A DNA stretch of 64,000 nucleotides from Petunia secreta (taxonomy: Eukaryota > Streptophyta > Magnoliopsida > Solanales > Solanaceae). The notes beneath the pieces were generated by a model. It was not told the origin of the DNA and did no database searches. It saw only the letters and a program-made list of their open reading frames with translations. Each line of letters starts with the position of its first letter. The first letter of the stretch is position 1. The stretch lies in contig JARKIP010000005.1 in NCBI GenBank assembly GCA_029990175.1, forward strand, positions 30,513,501-30,577,500, in the 5' to 3' direction. The position numbers and the translations under genes are program-made. Positions 53,152 through 64,000 of this stretch are shown here, piece after piece.

Positions 53152-56100
53152 ATCACTCACTATGGTTTGAGGCACACCATGCAACTTCAAGACATTTTCA
53201 ATAAACAAAGTTGCCACATGTTGTGCATCATCACATTTCTTGCACGGAATGAAATGAGCCATTTTGGAGAACCTATCCACAACAACATAAATGCTATCAT
53301 GGCCCCCCCTAGTCCTTGGTAATCCCATCACAAAATCCATTGAGATATCCAACCATGGACTAGTAGGTACGGGGAGAGGGGTATACAACCCATGAGGGTG
53401 GGCTTTAGATTTGGCTCGCTTGCACTCAAGGCAATTAGCGCAAAACTTTTCCACATGCACCCTCATCTTTGGCCAATGGAATTGTTCTTGAAGAATGGCC
53501 AAAGTCTTTCTTGTGCCAAAATGTCCCATGAGTCCCCCGCAATGTGCCTCATGCACAAGCAACTCTCTCCAAGAGGACTCCGGAATGCACACCCTACCAT
53601 TTTTGAAGATATAACCATCAAACCATTGGTATTTGTCAACTCTCTCCCCTTTCTCTAGAGTGTCATGGACACTCTTTAGCTTTGGGTCATGAGCATACAT
53701 CAATTTAATGCTCTCAAAACCCATGAGCTTAGAGGTGAGAGTGGTGGCTAGAGCAAACTTCCTTGAAAGCGCATCCGCCACAACATTGTCCTTCCCTTTC
53801 TTGTATTGGATCACATAGGGAAAGGACTCAATGAATTCAACCCACTTGGCATGTCTCTTATTGAGCTTCTCTTGGCCTCTCAAATGCTTGAGTGACTCAT
53901 GGTCACTCTTGATTACAAACTCACGAGGCCAAAGGTAGTGTTGCCAATGGGCAAGGGCTCTCACAAGGGCATACAACTCCTTGTCATATGTAGAATAATT
54001 CAATGAGGCCCCTTTCAATTTCTCACTAAAGTAGGCGATGGGTTTGCTATCTTGCATTAAAACACCACCAATTCCCACCCCCGAGGCATCACACTCAACC
54101 TCAAATGCCTTCCCGAAGTCGGGCAATTGCAATAGCGGGGCGGTACTCAACCTACTTTTCAACTCAAGGAAGGCCTTCTCTTGAGACTCTCCCCAAACAA
54201 ACGGTTGGTCTTTCTTCACCAATTCGGTGAGTGGAGCGGCAATGGAGCTAAAGTCCTTCACAAATCGCCTATAAAAGCTCGCGAGACCATGAAAGCTCCT
54301 CACTTGAGTCACGGTAGTAGGAGTAGGCCAATCACGTATGGCCTCCACCTTAGACTCATCCACCTCCACTCCTTGGGCACTCACAACAAACCCAAGGAAG
54401 ACCACCTTCTCAACACCAAAGGCACACTTTTTAAAATTAGCATAGAGCTTTTCGGCTCTCAACTTTTCAAGCACTAGCCTAAGGTGTTCAACATGGTCGT
54501 CTATTGATTTGCTATAGATCAATATATCGTCAAAATAGACGACCACAAACTTGTTGATGAATGGCTTTAGAACATGGTTCATTAGCCTCATGAAAGTGCT
54601 AGGTGCATTGGAGAGCCCAAAGGGCATCACCAACCATTCATAGAGACCAAACTTGGTCTTGAATGCGGTTTTCCATTCATCACCGGGTTTCATCCGGATT
54701 TGATGGTAGCCGGACCTAAGGTCAATTTTGCTAAACACACATGAACCGCTCAATTCATCTAACATATCATCAAGCCGGGGAATAGGATGACGGTACTTTA
54801 CCGTTATTTTGTTCACAGCCCGACAATCAACACACATTCTCCAAGTGCCGTCCTTTTTGGGAACAAGGATCACGGGCACGGCACAAGGACTCAAGCTTTC
54901 CCTTACCAAACCTTTAGTGAGCAATTCATCAACTTGCTTTTGCAATTCCCTTGTATCCTCCGGGTTGCTCCTATAGGCCGGTTTGTTCGGGATTTGGGAT
55001 CCCGGGACAAAGTCTATTTGATGCTCGATGCCCCTCAAAGGAGGCAATCCCTCCGGCATTTCATCCGGGAACATGTCACCAAAATCCTTCAAAACATTCT
55101 CAAACACACTAGGCAAAGGGTTAGAAGAAAAATCACAATTAGAGTTTAGAACCATACCTTTGTGCACTAGGCATATGAGAAGCTTGTTGCCATCATTTCC
55201 TTTTAGGATCTCGCCCGGTTGCATCATGGCACATATGCCACCGGTAGAAGTAGGTGGGATTGCCACCAAGCTTTTGGACAAAGGGCTAGTCTCAACAACC
55301 GACTTAGCCTTTGCCACTTCTCTCAACTCCCGCATCCGTTTGTAATCATCACTCACTTGTTTGGGAGTCATGGGTGGGAGCACAAACTTTTTACCCTCAT
55401 GCGTCACCGTATAGGTGTTGGCATGACCATTATGAACCACACGTCGATCAAATTGCCAAGGCCTACCAAAGAGTAGGTGGCATGCTTGCATAGGTACGAC
55501 ATCGAACATGTGCTCATCCACATAGTTCCCAATCTTGAATTTGATCAAGCATTGCTTAACCACCCTCAACTCACCACACTCACTAAGCCATTGAAGCTTA
55601 TAAGGATTTGGGTGTTTCAAGGTAGGTATTTTCAATTGGGTAACTAGTGTTTGGCTAATAACATTAGCACAACTTCCCGAATCAATGATCATAGAGCAAA
55701 GGAGTCCCATGACTCGGCATTTGGAGTGAAAGAGGTTCTCTCTTTGTAAGGTCTCAACATCCTCTACGCACATGGCTCCTAGGCTCCTCCTCACAACAAG
55801 GAAGGCATGGGAATCATCATCTTCTTCCTTGGCAATCTCCCCATCATCTCCTTCCTCATCACCCTCTACTCCCTCTTCCTCTCCCTCCTCGGGCTCACTA
55901 TCTTGCTCATAGACCAAGTCACCAACAAGAACCATAGTTTTCCGGGTCGGGCAATCTTTAGAGAGATGACCATAACCCTTACACTTAAAGCATTGAGTAG
56001 AAGAAGAGATTGGATTACTCAATTGAGTTCTAGAATTACCTCCCACAGGTTGTGTAGACCTTTCAAAAGGCTTCTTCACATCCTTGCTAGCACTTGCACT

Positions 56101-57315
56101 TGGGAATTTGGCATTCATTGTGGGAGCTTTCCAATCCCTTGGTTTGTTCATGGAAGTAGAAGTGTTGCTCTTGTAACGGTTGGACTTCTCTTTCTCAAGC
56201 CATTGCTCGGCTTGGATAGCGGCATCAAGAACCTCTTGAAGTGATAGATAAGCACGCAATCTCAATTGTGAAGCTATACCATAGCTCAACCCATTCATGA
56301 AACGGATCACGGCTTGCTCCTCATCTTCGGTGTCCATATCCAAAGCCATTCGAGTTCTTTCAAACTCATCATAATATTCATGCACCGTCTTGACACCTTG
56401 CTTCAACTCATAAAGCTTCTTGAGTTGCTCTTGACGATATCGAGGGGTAATGTATTTGATACTCATGATACCCTTCAAGTCGATCCATCCCACATTCACG
56501 GGGATTCCCGCCCTTCTCCTTGATCTCTTGACGGATTCCCACCAAGTAGATGCATAGGATTCAAAGGATGAAATAGCATAGGTGCCTTTCTTCTCATCGG
56601 ACATCTCGTTTGTGTCAAACAATCTTTCCATTTGTAGCACCCATTCAATGTAAGCATTCGGATCACAATTCCCTTTGAAGGTTGGGAGATTAAGTTTCAC
56701 ACTATTGAGGTTGGTGTTGTCACGACCTCCGCGGAACGGCTCCGGTTGGCCCCCATAGTAATCTTCATTCACACCATACTCCCTCCGCGCATTCCCTCCA
56801 ACATATCCCATAGGTGGCCCTCGACCTCGGCCCCTACCACGATCCACATTACGACCCCAATTCATACCTCGTCTCGGTTGAAAGTGATCATCAAGCCCAT
56901 ACATATCATCACCATATTCGGCTTCCTCCCCTTCTTGAGCCTCATCGACTTGCTCAAGAGGTTGCACATTTCGGATGGGTCTTGGTAATGGAACGTCTCT
57001 TGGGGGATTATCCAAGATACGGGGAATGCCCGTTCGTTCAATTCTCTCCCGGTCCTCCTTTACCCGTTGTTGATTGAACAACTCAATGACATGGCTTACT
57101 TGTTCCGGGGTAAAGTTAGGAGTACTTGAGACTTCACCGGTCTCAATTGGGACACTCGGGGTCCCCTTTTCAATTGGGACACTCGGGGCCCCTTGGTCAC
57201 CTTGGGTACTTGAGGCACCCTTTTCAATTGACTCAATCCTTTGAGTCATGACGTCCATCTTGGCAAGAATGCTAGCCAAGGCATCCTTGATGAAATCTTG
57301 ACCCTCGTTGGCCAT
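53152..57315 (-). pseudogene. gag-pol of E7, main part (gag to integrase core), split by E8
   Basis: ATG at 57315 (MANEGQDFIKDALASIL). RGRGRGRGPP near 56820, CCHC knuckle CFKCKGYGHLSKDC near 55945-55990, retropepsin D-S-G near 55675, reverse transcriptase YFDDILIYS near 54513-54540, RNase H near 54050-54110, integrase H-H-C-C near 53440-53560, first catalytic Asp (MDFVMGLP) near 53335. E8 enters at VSD and the frame resumes at 31970. This part is open, but the downstream fragment has a stop and the 3' end of the element is lost. Confidence 0.9.
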
Positions 57316-58567
57316 TGTACCTACAAAGAAAGAAACAAGAGTTAGTCAAAACACCTCACTCGCTCCCTCACAAGTTTTCACTCGGATCACTCGTATGGTG
57401 GTGATGGCTATTTCACTCTTGCTTGAACTCAAAGTTTCACGAAGTTGAATAGTAAACCTAAACTTAATCACTCGACTCGAAAGCCCAATGCACTCCGGGG
57501 TGAGTGGAGTTAATAGGACTCGATTGGAACGCTAAGCACTTTGAGTGAGGACTTGAGTCAAAAGGCACTACGGGTCTTCTTTGAGTTCTAGTCTCCTTTC
57601 TAAGGCACGATAATCCTAATTAGCTCGAAGTAATTAGTACTAATCAAGTAGGATTATACTCTAATAGTACCAATTAGAAGCAATGCAAACAACAAAACAC
57701 GAGAACCTAGAAGAAACTACCCAATTCCCAACGTTCAGGAAGTAGGCGCCCCGCCTCAGAGAGTGGGCGGTCCGCCCAGGGTAAAGCTTCAGGTGGAGGC
57801 GCTCCGCCTCAGCAGGGAGGCGCTCCGCCTCAGCAAATTCCAGAGAGGTCACAGACTTGAGGCGCTCCGCCTCAGAATATAGGCGCTCCGCCTCTGCAAC
57901 CTTCAGCACAGTTCAACAACGCGTTTTTCTTGGTTTTTCACCCAACAATTCAACTAATCAAGCGTTGTTTTAGCAATTCAAAGGTACCCAAATGTTCTAT
58001 GAGTCGCAAAGATCAAACCCCAACAACTTTTATCAAACCCCAATCAATATCAAGCAATCCACCATGTTCATCTTCTTCAAAGCTAGGGTTTCAAAATTTT
58101 CAAATTCTCATGGGGTTTCAAAATTTCAATTCATGCAATACAACTCCAAATTGGGTGTTTAAGGTACCAAAAGAACGGGAATCACACAAGGATCAGACCC
58201 CAATATCAAATCTCAATCCAATATCAATCCAACCCAAGAATCAATCAAAAGTCATCAAGAACAAGTTCATCAAGGGTTTTAAGGGGTTTTGGGGTTTTGA
58301 TTTTCAATCTTCACCAATCCAAGTGTTTTTGGTATCCAAACGACGGGATTTCAACCACGATCAAGAATCTATAACACCCATATCATGAATCATTCAAACC
58401 AACAAGTTACACCAAATTTTTAGATTTTCAATTTTTCAATTTTTTTTGTAGTTTTCTTCTTTTAATAACAACAAACAAGAACCTAAGATAGAAACTAACC
58501 TAGGCACGAAGAATCAAGGGTCGGGGGTTTGTAGAAACAAAACCCGAGCCTTGCTCTGATACCAAGA
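57316..58567 (-). promoter_or_regulatory. E7 5' leader
   Basis: Primer site at 58564-58553 (minus strand), three bases inside the LTR. Two CCCGT...GGTA(C/T)C units (about 58345-58325 and 58190-58160). Palindromes of the GAGGCG-GAG-CGCCTC type at 57743-57900, which in the plus text read GAGGCGCTCCGCCTC. CGTGCCTTAGAAAGGAGACTAG block near 57590-57612 and TTTGTAG/GTAC next to the ATG. Confidence 0.78.
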
Positions 58568-59386
58568 TGATAAGAATCAAAAACGAAACGCGGAAATAAA
58601 GATAAAGAGCGAGACACTACTCGAACTCCCTACGAAGTAACTATGGAGAACTCGTTCCATAATACCCTCGTATCGGTGTCAAGGAGGACCTACACTATGC
58701 AACTACCCTCGAGCCACACTTGGGACTCGCAAATAGAATGATCGGGTTTTCGGTTCAAGACTCAACTAGGTTCCACTAGTGAATTCAAGCAACCAAGAAA
58801 GGGTTTCTTCATAAAAAGAGATAAACTCTATTCATCATTCATAAGATTCAAAGGTAAGGTGATGTTTCAAAGAGGCTAAGTGAAGTATTTATAGGCTTCA
58901 CTTAGTCATACTAAAAGGTCTAAAATACCCCCAAAGTGGGTTAAAACAAATAAGGCCACGCAGGGCTATAGTTGGAAGTTCAAGCCAAAAGTAATAAAAT
59001 ATCCCGCAGGCCAACACAGGGGGAGGCGCTCCGCCTCCAGGTTGAGGCGCTCCGCCTCAGGATGAGGCGCTCCGCCTCAGGCGCTCCGCCTCAGGATGAG
59101 GCGCTCCACCTTCTTCTGCTCAGCTCTCTGCTTCTTGGTAGGCGCTCCGCCTCAGCTTTGAGGCGCTCCGCCTCCTTCTGGAACTTGTGCAAGAGGCTCA
59201 AAATGAGCTTGAGGTGGATCACCTTGGAGCCCAAGTAGTCCTCCATCCATGGCACACCAAAGCATGCTCTTCAAGTTGCTCTTGGGGCCTTCTTCCATAC
59301 TCTTCCATATCAAGTGAAGATGGATATCTTGGATCAACTTGGCTTGACTCCGAGTGAATGGTCTTGAGGGGGTTTGGGTCTTATCA
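58568..59386 (-). repeat. E7 5' LTR (819 bp)
   Basis: In element orientation TGATAAGACCC...GATTCTTATCA (inverted repeat TGATAAGA/TCTTATCA). A dense cluster of GAGGCGCTCCGCCTC units at 59020-59180; TATAAA near 58896-58891. Followed at 59387 by CCACC and E11 gag, so the unseen other junction of E7 should have carried CCACC as its duplication. Confidence 0.92.
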
Positions 59387-61500
59387 CCACCCTTAGGATA
59401 TGGAGGGAGGAATGCTAGAAGGGACTATGTTGCTTATGATGATCACCATGGAGGCCAACCGGAGCCATTCCAAGGGGGTCGTGACAACAACAACAACCTC
59501 AATAGTGTGAAGCTCACTATTCCTTCTTTCAAAGGAAGTAGTGACCCGGTGGAGTACATTGGTTGGAAATTGGCTATGGAGCGTATCTTTGACACCAATG
59601 ATATGCCCGATGTGAAGAAGACCAAGTATGCAATATCCTCCTTTGAATCTTTTGCTTCTACTTGGTGGGAGTCGGTGAAGAGAAATAGAAGGAGGACGGG
59701 TATGGCTATTAATCTTACTTGGGAAGAGTTGATCCGTGTGATGGATGAGAAGTATTTGACTAATCAATACCGGGTTGAACAACAAAGGCGTCTATATGAT
59801 TTGAAGCAAGGTTACAAATCGGTTGGTGAATACTTCAATGAATTTGAGCAAATCCGAATGATCCTTGACTTAGATGATGAAGACAATGAGACGGCCATGA
59901 TCCGTTTCAAAGGGGGCTTGAACCGAGACATAGCTTCACAATTGAAGTTCCACAAATATGATGATCATTACAAGCTATGTGAAGATGCGGTTGAGGCCGA
60001 GAAATGGCTCAAGGAGGAGAAATCCCTTCGCTACAAGAGTAGCACTACTACTCCAACAAGCAAACCAAAGGATTGGAAGCCTCCTACCACAAATGCAAGG
60101 TTCCCAAGTGCAAGTGGCACGAGTGGTGCAAATCCTACCAAGGATGTGAAGAAGCCGTTTGAGAAGAACACACCTAATGCGGGAGGTAACTCTAAAACTC
60201 AACTACATGCTCCTACTTCTTCTTCAATACAATGCCACAAGTGCAAGGGGTATGGTCACTTTGCTAGGGAATGTCCTACAAAGAGGACCATGATTGTTGT
60301 TGGTAATGATGCATATGAGAAAGAGAGTGAATCGGAAGATGAGGGAGTAGAGGGAGTAGAGGGAGATGAGGGAGTAGAGGAGGATGATTTGCTTGATGAT
60401 ACGGTGGAGGAGGAGGATCCTCATACTTTCTTGGTTGTGAGAAGGAGCCTAGGAGCTATGATCGTGGAAGATAGTGAAACCTTGCAAAGGGAAAATCTTT
60501 TCCATGCTAGGTGCCGGGTCAAAGATGTTGTTTGCTCTATGATAATTGATTCCGGTAGTTGTGCAAATGTAGTGAGTCAATCACTAGTGGCTCAATTGAA
60601 GTTAACTACCATGAAGCATCCTAAACCTTACCGGTTACAATGGCTTAGTGAATGTGGAGAGCTTAAGGTGATGAAACAAGCCATGATCAAGTTTAGAATG
60701 GGTAGTTATGTTGATGAGCATTTGTTTGACGTTGTGCCTATGCAAGCATGCCACCTACTCTTAGGGATGCCATGGCAATTCGATAGGCAAGTGGTGCATG
60801 ATGGTCGTGTCAACACCTACACGGTCAAACATGAAGGGAAGAGATTTGTGCTTAAACCTCTCACTCCTAAGCAAGTAAGTGATGACTACAAGAAAATGAA
60901 GGAGTTGAGGGAGGTGGCAAAGGCTAAGTCACTCATTGAGACTAGCCCTTTGTCCAAAAGCATGGTGGCAATCCCACCTACTTCATCTACCGGTGGCATG
61001 TGTGCCATGATGCAACCGGGCGAGCTATTGAAAGGTAATGATGGCACCAAATTTCTCCTATGCCTAGTGCACAAAGGTATGATCCTTAACTCTAATTATG
61101 ATTTTTCTTCTAGCCCTATGCCTAGTGCTTTGAAAAATGTCTTGGAAAACTTTGGGGACATGTTCCCGGATGAGATGCCCGATGGCTTACCTCCCTTGAG
61201 AGGAATTGAACATCAAATTGACTTTATTCCGGGCTCTCAAATCCCGAACAAGCCGGCCTATAGAAGCAATCCCGAGGATACAAGGGAGTTGCAAAAACAA
61301 GTTGATGACTTGCTTTCCAAAGGCTTGGTAAGGGAGAGTTTGAGTCCTTGTGCCGTACCGGTCATTCTTGTCCCAAAGAAAGACGGCACTTGGAGAATGT
61401 GCGTAGATTGCCGAGCCGTGAATAAGATAACGGTCAAGTACCGTCACCCTATTCCACGGCTTGATGATATGTTGGATGAATTGAGTGGGTCGTGTGTCTT
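59387..61500 (+). pseudogene. gag-pol of E11, part 1 (gag to reverse transcriptase)
   Basis: About 705 codons, open throughout: capsid region with STWWES, CCHC knuckle CHKCKGYGHFAREC near 60235, acidic EDEGVEGVEGDEG repeat near 60340-60385, retropepsin D-S-G near 60550, and the first part of reverse transcriptase to LDELSGSCVF. The LLGRPW of other copies reads LLGMPW here. It is split by the solo LTR E12. Confidence 0.88.
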
Positions 61501-62304
61501 TGATGCCGGATAAAATGGCCTAATCAACAACCATCAAGAACCAAGCTTGAAAGCACAATGAACACCAGGCAAGGGCTCCGGAGACGTCTTGAAGATCATG
61601 CATTGGAGCGCCAAGGAAGGAGGAGCACATAGGCACCAAAGGAGAGGCTCGGGGGGCACATTTTGAGCTATTCCAAGAACCCCCAGGAAGAGGCGGACCG
61701 CCTACTCAAAGGGGCGGACCGCCTAGTTGAAGTTGAGCCTCTGGATTTTGTGACGCCTGAAGAAGGGGCGGACCGCCTCTGTTGGAGCTTGGGCCGCCCA
61801 CTCTGCAGTGGAGAGAAGTGGGTGGACCGCCTACTCCCACTAGGCGGGGCGCCTGGTTGTTTTGCTTGGACGGGAATTTCATGTATAATTCCTATTTTGG
61901 CCCTACGAGGCTTGTAATGCTTTTATAACATTTGAGGGCTTTTTAGTCATTTCACAAGGGGTTAGGAAAAACTATAAATACACCCCTTAGCCATTTTCAT
62001 TCAGAAGTTAGTCTTGACATTGAATAGAAAGAAGAGAGAACATTGAAGAGGCCGAGCCCTTCGAGGTTTGAAGCCCGAGGCTTCGATTATCTATGTACTT
62101 GGAACCTATGGGGATCGACACCTAGTTGGATCCATTGTAAGGTTCAAGTTTCCCTTTCTCCCTCTTGAATTCAATCCACGTAATTGAATTGAATTCGTTT
62201 CTTTCTTCTAAATTCTTGCCTTCCCAATCTTGATTTCTTGTTATCTTTATCGCTTCCGCATTGTATGTATCGTCTTTAGCTTCCGCTAGTTTTTCCCTGC
62301 ATCA
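61501..62304 (+). repeat. E12: solo LTR (804 bp) related to the E5/E6/E9 LTRs
   Basis: TGATGCCGGATAAAATGG...CCCTGCATCA, flanked on both sides by GTCTT (61496-61500, 62305-62309) with no internal region. It is the product of recombination between two LTRs of a former element. AGGCG-GAC-CGCCT palindromes at about 61689-61855; TATAAA at 61973-61978. Related to E5 LTRs after the first dozen bases (GGCCTAATCAACAACCATCA). It interrupts E11 reverse transcriptase. Confidence 0.93.
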
Positions 62305-63079
62305 GTCTTTTCCAAAATCGACCTTAGGTCCGGTTACCATCAAATCCGGATGAAACCCGGGGATGAATGGAAAACCGCATTCAAGACCAAATTCGGTCTC
62401 TATGAATGGTTGGTAATGCCCTTCGGGCTTTCCAACGCACCTAGCACTTTCATGCGACTCATGAATCATGTTTTGAAGTCTTTTATCAACAAGTTTGTTG
62501 TTGTCTATTTTGATGATATCTTGATCTATAGTAAGACAATGGATGAACATGTTGACCACCTTAGGCAAGTGCTTGATGCTTTGAGAGCCGAAAAGCTCTA
62601 TGCTAATTTCAAAAAGTGTGCCTTTGGTGTGGATAAGGTTGTCTTCCTTGGGTTTGTTGTGAGTGCCCGAGGAGTGGAGGTGGATGAGTCTAAGGTAGAG
62701 GCCATACGTGATTGGCCTACTCCTACTACCGTGACTCAAGTGAGGAGCTTTCATGGTCTCGCAAGCTTTTATAGGCGATTTGTGAGGGACTTTAGCTCCA
62801 TTGCCGCTCCACTCACCGAATTGGTGAAGAAAGACCAACCGTTTGTTTAGGGAGAGCCTCAAGAGAAGGCCTTCCATGAATTGAAAAGTAGGTTGAGTAC
62901 CGCCCCTCTATTGCAATTGCCCGACTTCGGAAAGGCATTTGAGGTTGAATGTGATGCCTCGGGGGTGGGAATTGGTGGTGTATTAATGCAAGATAGCAAA
63001 CCCATCGCCTACTTTAGTGAGAAATTAAAAGGGGCCTCCTTGAACTATTCTACATATGACAAGGAGTTGTATGCCCTTG
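62305..63079 (+). pseudogene. gag-pol of E11, part 2 (RT to RNase H) with stop at 62848
   Basis: It resumes at SKIDLRSGYHQIRMKPG. YFDDILIYS near 62505-62532; RNase H VECDASGVGIGG near 62945. TAG at 62848-62850 replaces the TGG (W of FVWGE) kept in E2, E4, E7, E8 and E10. It ends at ELYALV where the E13 LTR begins (possible duplication CCTTG, 63075-63079). Confidence 0.9.
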
Positions 63080-63870
63080 TGATAAGACCCGAATTGGAGC
63101 CACCAAGAGCCAAGCATGAGAGCACAAAGGATACAAGGCAAGGGCACCGGAGGAGGGTTCGAGAGTGATTTGGAGTCATGGACTTGAGCGCCAATGAGGG
63201 AGGACCGGCTACGGACCAAGGAGGAACACTTAGAGTCCATTTTGAGCCGTTTCCAAGTCTCCCAGGAAGGAGGCGGACCGCCCATTGGACTAGGCGGACC
63301 GCCTAGTTGACTACACCTCTCAGGATCTCTGGCCGCCTACTGCAGAGGCGGACCGCCCATTTTCCAGGCTGGGCGCCTACTCTGGGCGCCTACTATTCAG
63401 GCGGGGCGCCTAGTTTGCTGAAGGCCCATCCGGGTTTCCTACTTATTTTGAGTGTAATTCCAACTATAGCCCTAAGTGACATGTATTGTTTTGACTAGAC
63501 TTAGGGGCTATTTAGACATTTTATTTAGAAGTGTGGTGAACCTATAAATACTACACTTAGTCATTTATTTCATTTAGCTTGTTTAGATTTGAAGAATAGA
63601 CTTAGTAAGAGAGGCAAGGCCTTCTTCTTTGTAGAAGCTTGAAGCTTCGGATTATCTCTTTGCTTGGAGCCTATGGAGACCCGTCACTAGTACGGAATCC
63701 TTGTACGGTTCGAGTTTCCCTTCCTCTCTCGGATATTCAATTCATGGTTTGAATCGTTTATCCATTCTTTTCTTCTATTTCTATTCTCCCCAATCCCTTA
63801 CTTTCTTGTTATCTTGTGATTCTTGCTTCCGCATCCTTGTTATTTGCTTCCGCCTATTTGAGTCTTATCA
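63080..63870 (+). repeat. E13 5' LTR (791 bp)
   Basis: TGATAAGACCCGAATTGG...GAGTCTTATCA. Palindromes at 63265-63410, TATAAA at 63543-63548. The R/U5 part shares GAGACC, GGTTCGAGTTTCCC and TTGCTTCCGC features with E5 and E12. Confidence 0.9.
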
Positions 63871-64000
63871 GTTTGGTATCAGAGCAAGGCTCGGGATTTG
63901 TTCTTACAAACCCTCGATCCTTGTTCATCCTATCTTTTAGTTTAGTTTATTGTTATTGTTGTTCTTGTTCTTGGAGAAAAGAAGAAAAACAAAAAAATTG
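63871..64000 (+). promoter_or_regulatory. E13 primer binding site and leader start
   Basis: TGGTATCAGAGC at 63874-63885, complementary to initiator tRNA-Met, three bases inside the LTR, followed by AAGGCTCGGG and AT-rich leader up to the window edge. Confidence 0.88.

Larger units (their letters stand above)
31515..59386 (-). mobile_element. E7: Ty3/gypsy LTR retrotransposon, 3'-truncated, hosting E4 and E8
   Basis: Visible parts are a 5' LTR (58568-59386), leader, gag-pol up to the middle of integrase (53152-57315), then after E8 a further 461 bp of integrase (31515-31975). The end of integrase and the 3' LTR are missing because E4 inserted there and a deletion later removed E4's left flank. 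It is inserted into E11 gag. The palindromes are of the AGGCG-GAG-CGCCT type, unlike any other element here, so it is a separate family. Confidence 0.88.
59387..63079 (+). mobile_element. E11: Ty3/gypsy internal fragment (E1/E10 family), hosting E7, E12 and E13
   Basis: Internal gag-pol only. It starts in gag at PPLGYGGRNARRDY, where E7 entered, and is cut in RNase H by E13 at 63080. The sequence is closely similar to E10. Its LTRs and leader are not visible: the left part was on the far side of E7 and is lost in the 12804/12805 deletion, and the right part lies beyond the window. Confidence 0.9.
63080..64000 (+). mobile_element. E13: LTR retrotransposon, 5' end only (cut by right window edge)
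   Basis: A full LTR and the first 130 bp of leader. The LTR resembles E5 at its start (TGATAAGACCC) and carries both AGGCG-GAC-CGCCT and GGCGGGGCGCC units. The internal region is outside the window, so it is unknown whether it is autonomous. Confidence 0.88.

Overview
This window is almost entirely plant LTR retrotransposon sequence. Nearly all of it belongs to one Ty3/gypsy (Metaviridae-type) clade, stacked as nested insertions. The only non-Ty3 material is about 0.7 kb of an interrupted coiled-coil gene and about 1.1 kb of a Ty1/copia Sirevirus-like end. Initiator tRNA-Met primer sites, LTRs of 0.75-0.86 kb with long AT-rich leaders, and the Sirevirus-like LTR point to a flowering plant, probably a eudicot with a large repeat-rich genome. 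I cannot name the species. LTRs of the form TGAT...ATCA, a GPF-type integrase C-terminus without a recognisable chromodomain, and a polyprotein tail that reads into the 3' LTR resemble the CRM branch of chromoviruses. A (peri)centromeric location is therefore plausible but unproven.

Layout (names used in the entries). E1, 1-3418, minus, runs off the left edge. A coiled-coil gene fragment lies at 3419-3565 plus 11173-11734. It is split by E2 (3566-11172, minus), a complete element with an uninterrupted gag-pol, no LTR differences that I could see and TSD TGAAG. E3, 11735-12804, is a Sirevirus-like 3' LTR with polypurine tracts. A deletion junction at 12804/12805 then leads into E4 (12805-31514, plus, 5' LTR truncated). 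E4 contains E5 (18428-29833, plus, TSD CTCCT), and E5 contains E6 (21188-26956, minus, TSD GTTTG). E4 sits in E7 (31515-59386, minus). E7 also contains E8 (31976-53151, minus, TSD ATCAC), which contains E9 (37216-50762, minus, TSD GTTAC), which contains E10 (41135-48987, plus, TSD ATGTC). E7 itself sits in E11 (59387-63079, plus), which also carries E12, a solo LTR (61501-62304, TSD GTCTT). E11 is interrupted at its right by E13 (63080-64000, plus, cut by the window edge). Nesting reaches five levels.

Two kinds of element are present. E1, E2, E4, E7, E8, E10 and E11 encode gag, protease, reverse transcriptase, RNase H and integrase in one long frame. E5, E6 and E9 are non-autonomous: in place of gag-pol they carry one long ORF of about 960-1000 residues. 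It has an acidic D/G/Y-rich N-terminus, a retropepsin-like domain that has lost its D-S-G motif, and no reverse transcriptase or integrase. They keep the autonomous primer site, leader blocks, pre-PPT block and polypurine tract, so they are probably mobilised in trans by family E2/E4.

The most unusual feature is a family-specific cluster of short CpG-rich palindromes. It appears twice in each element, once in the LTR just upstream of the TATA box and once in the 5' leader. Families E2/E4/E6/E9 use GCGATCGC. The others use AGGCG-NNN-CGCCT, where NNN is CCC (E1/E10), GAG (E7) or GAC (E5/E12/E13). Between E2 and E4 the palindromes keep their number and order while the spacers have diverged.
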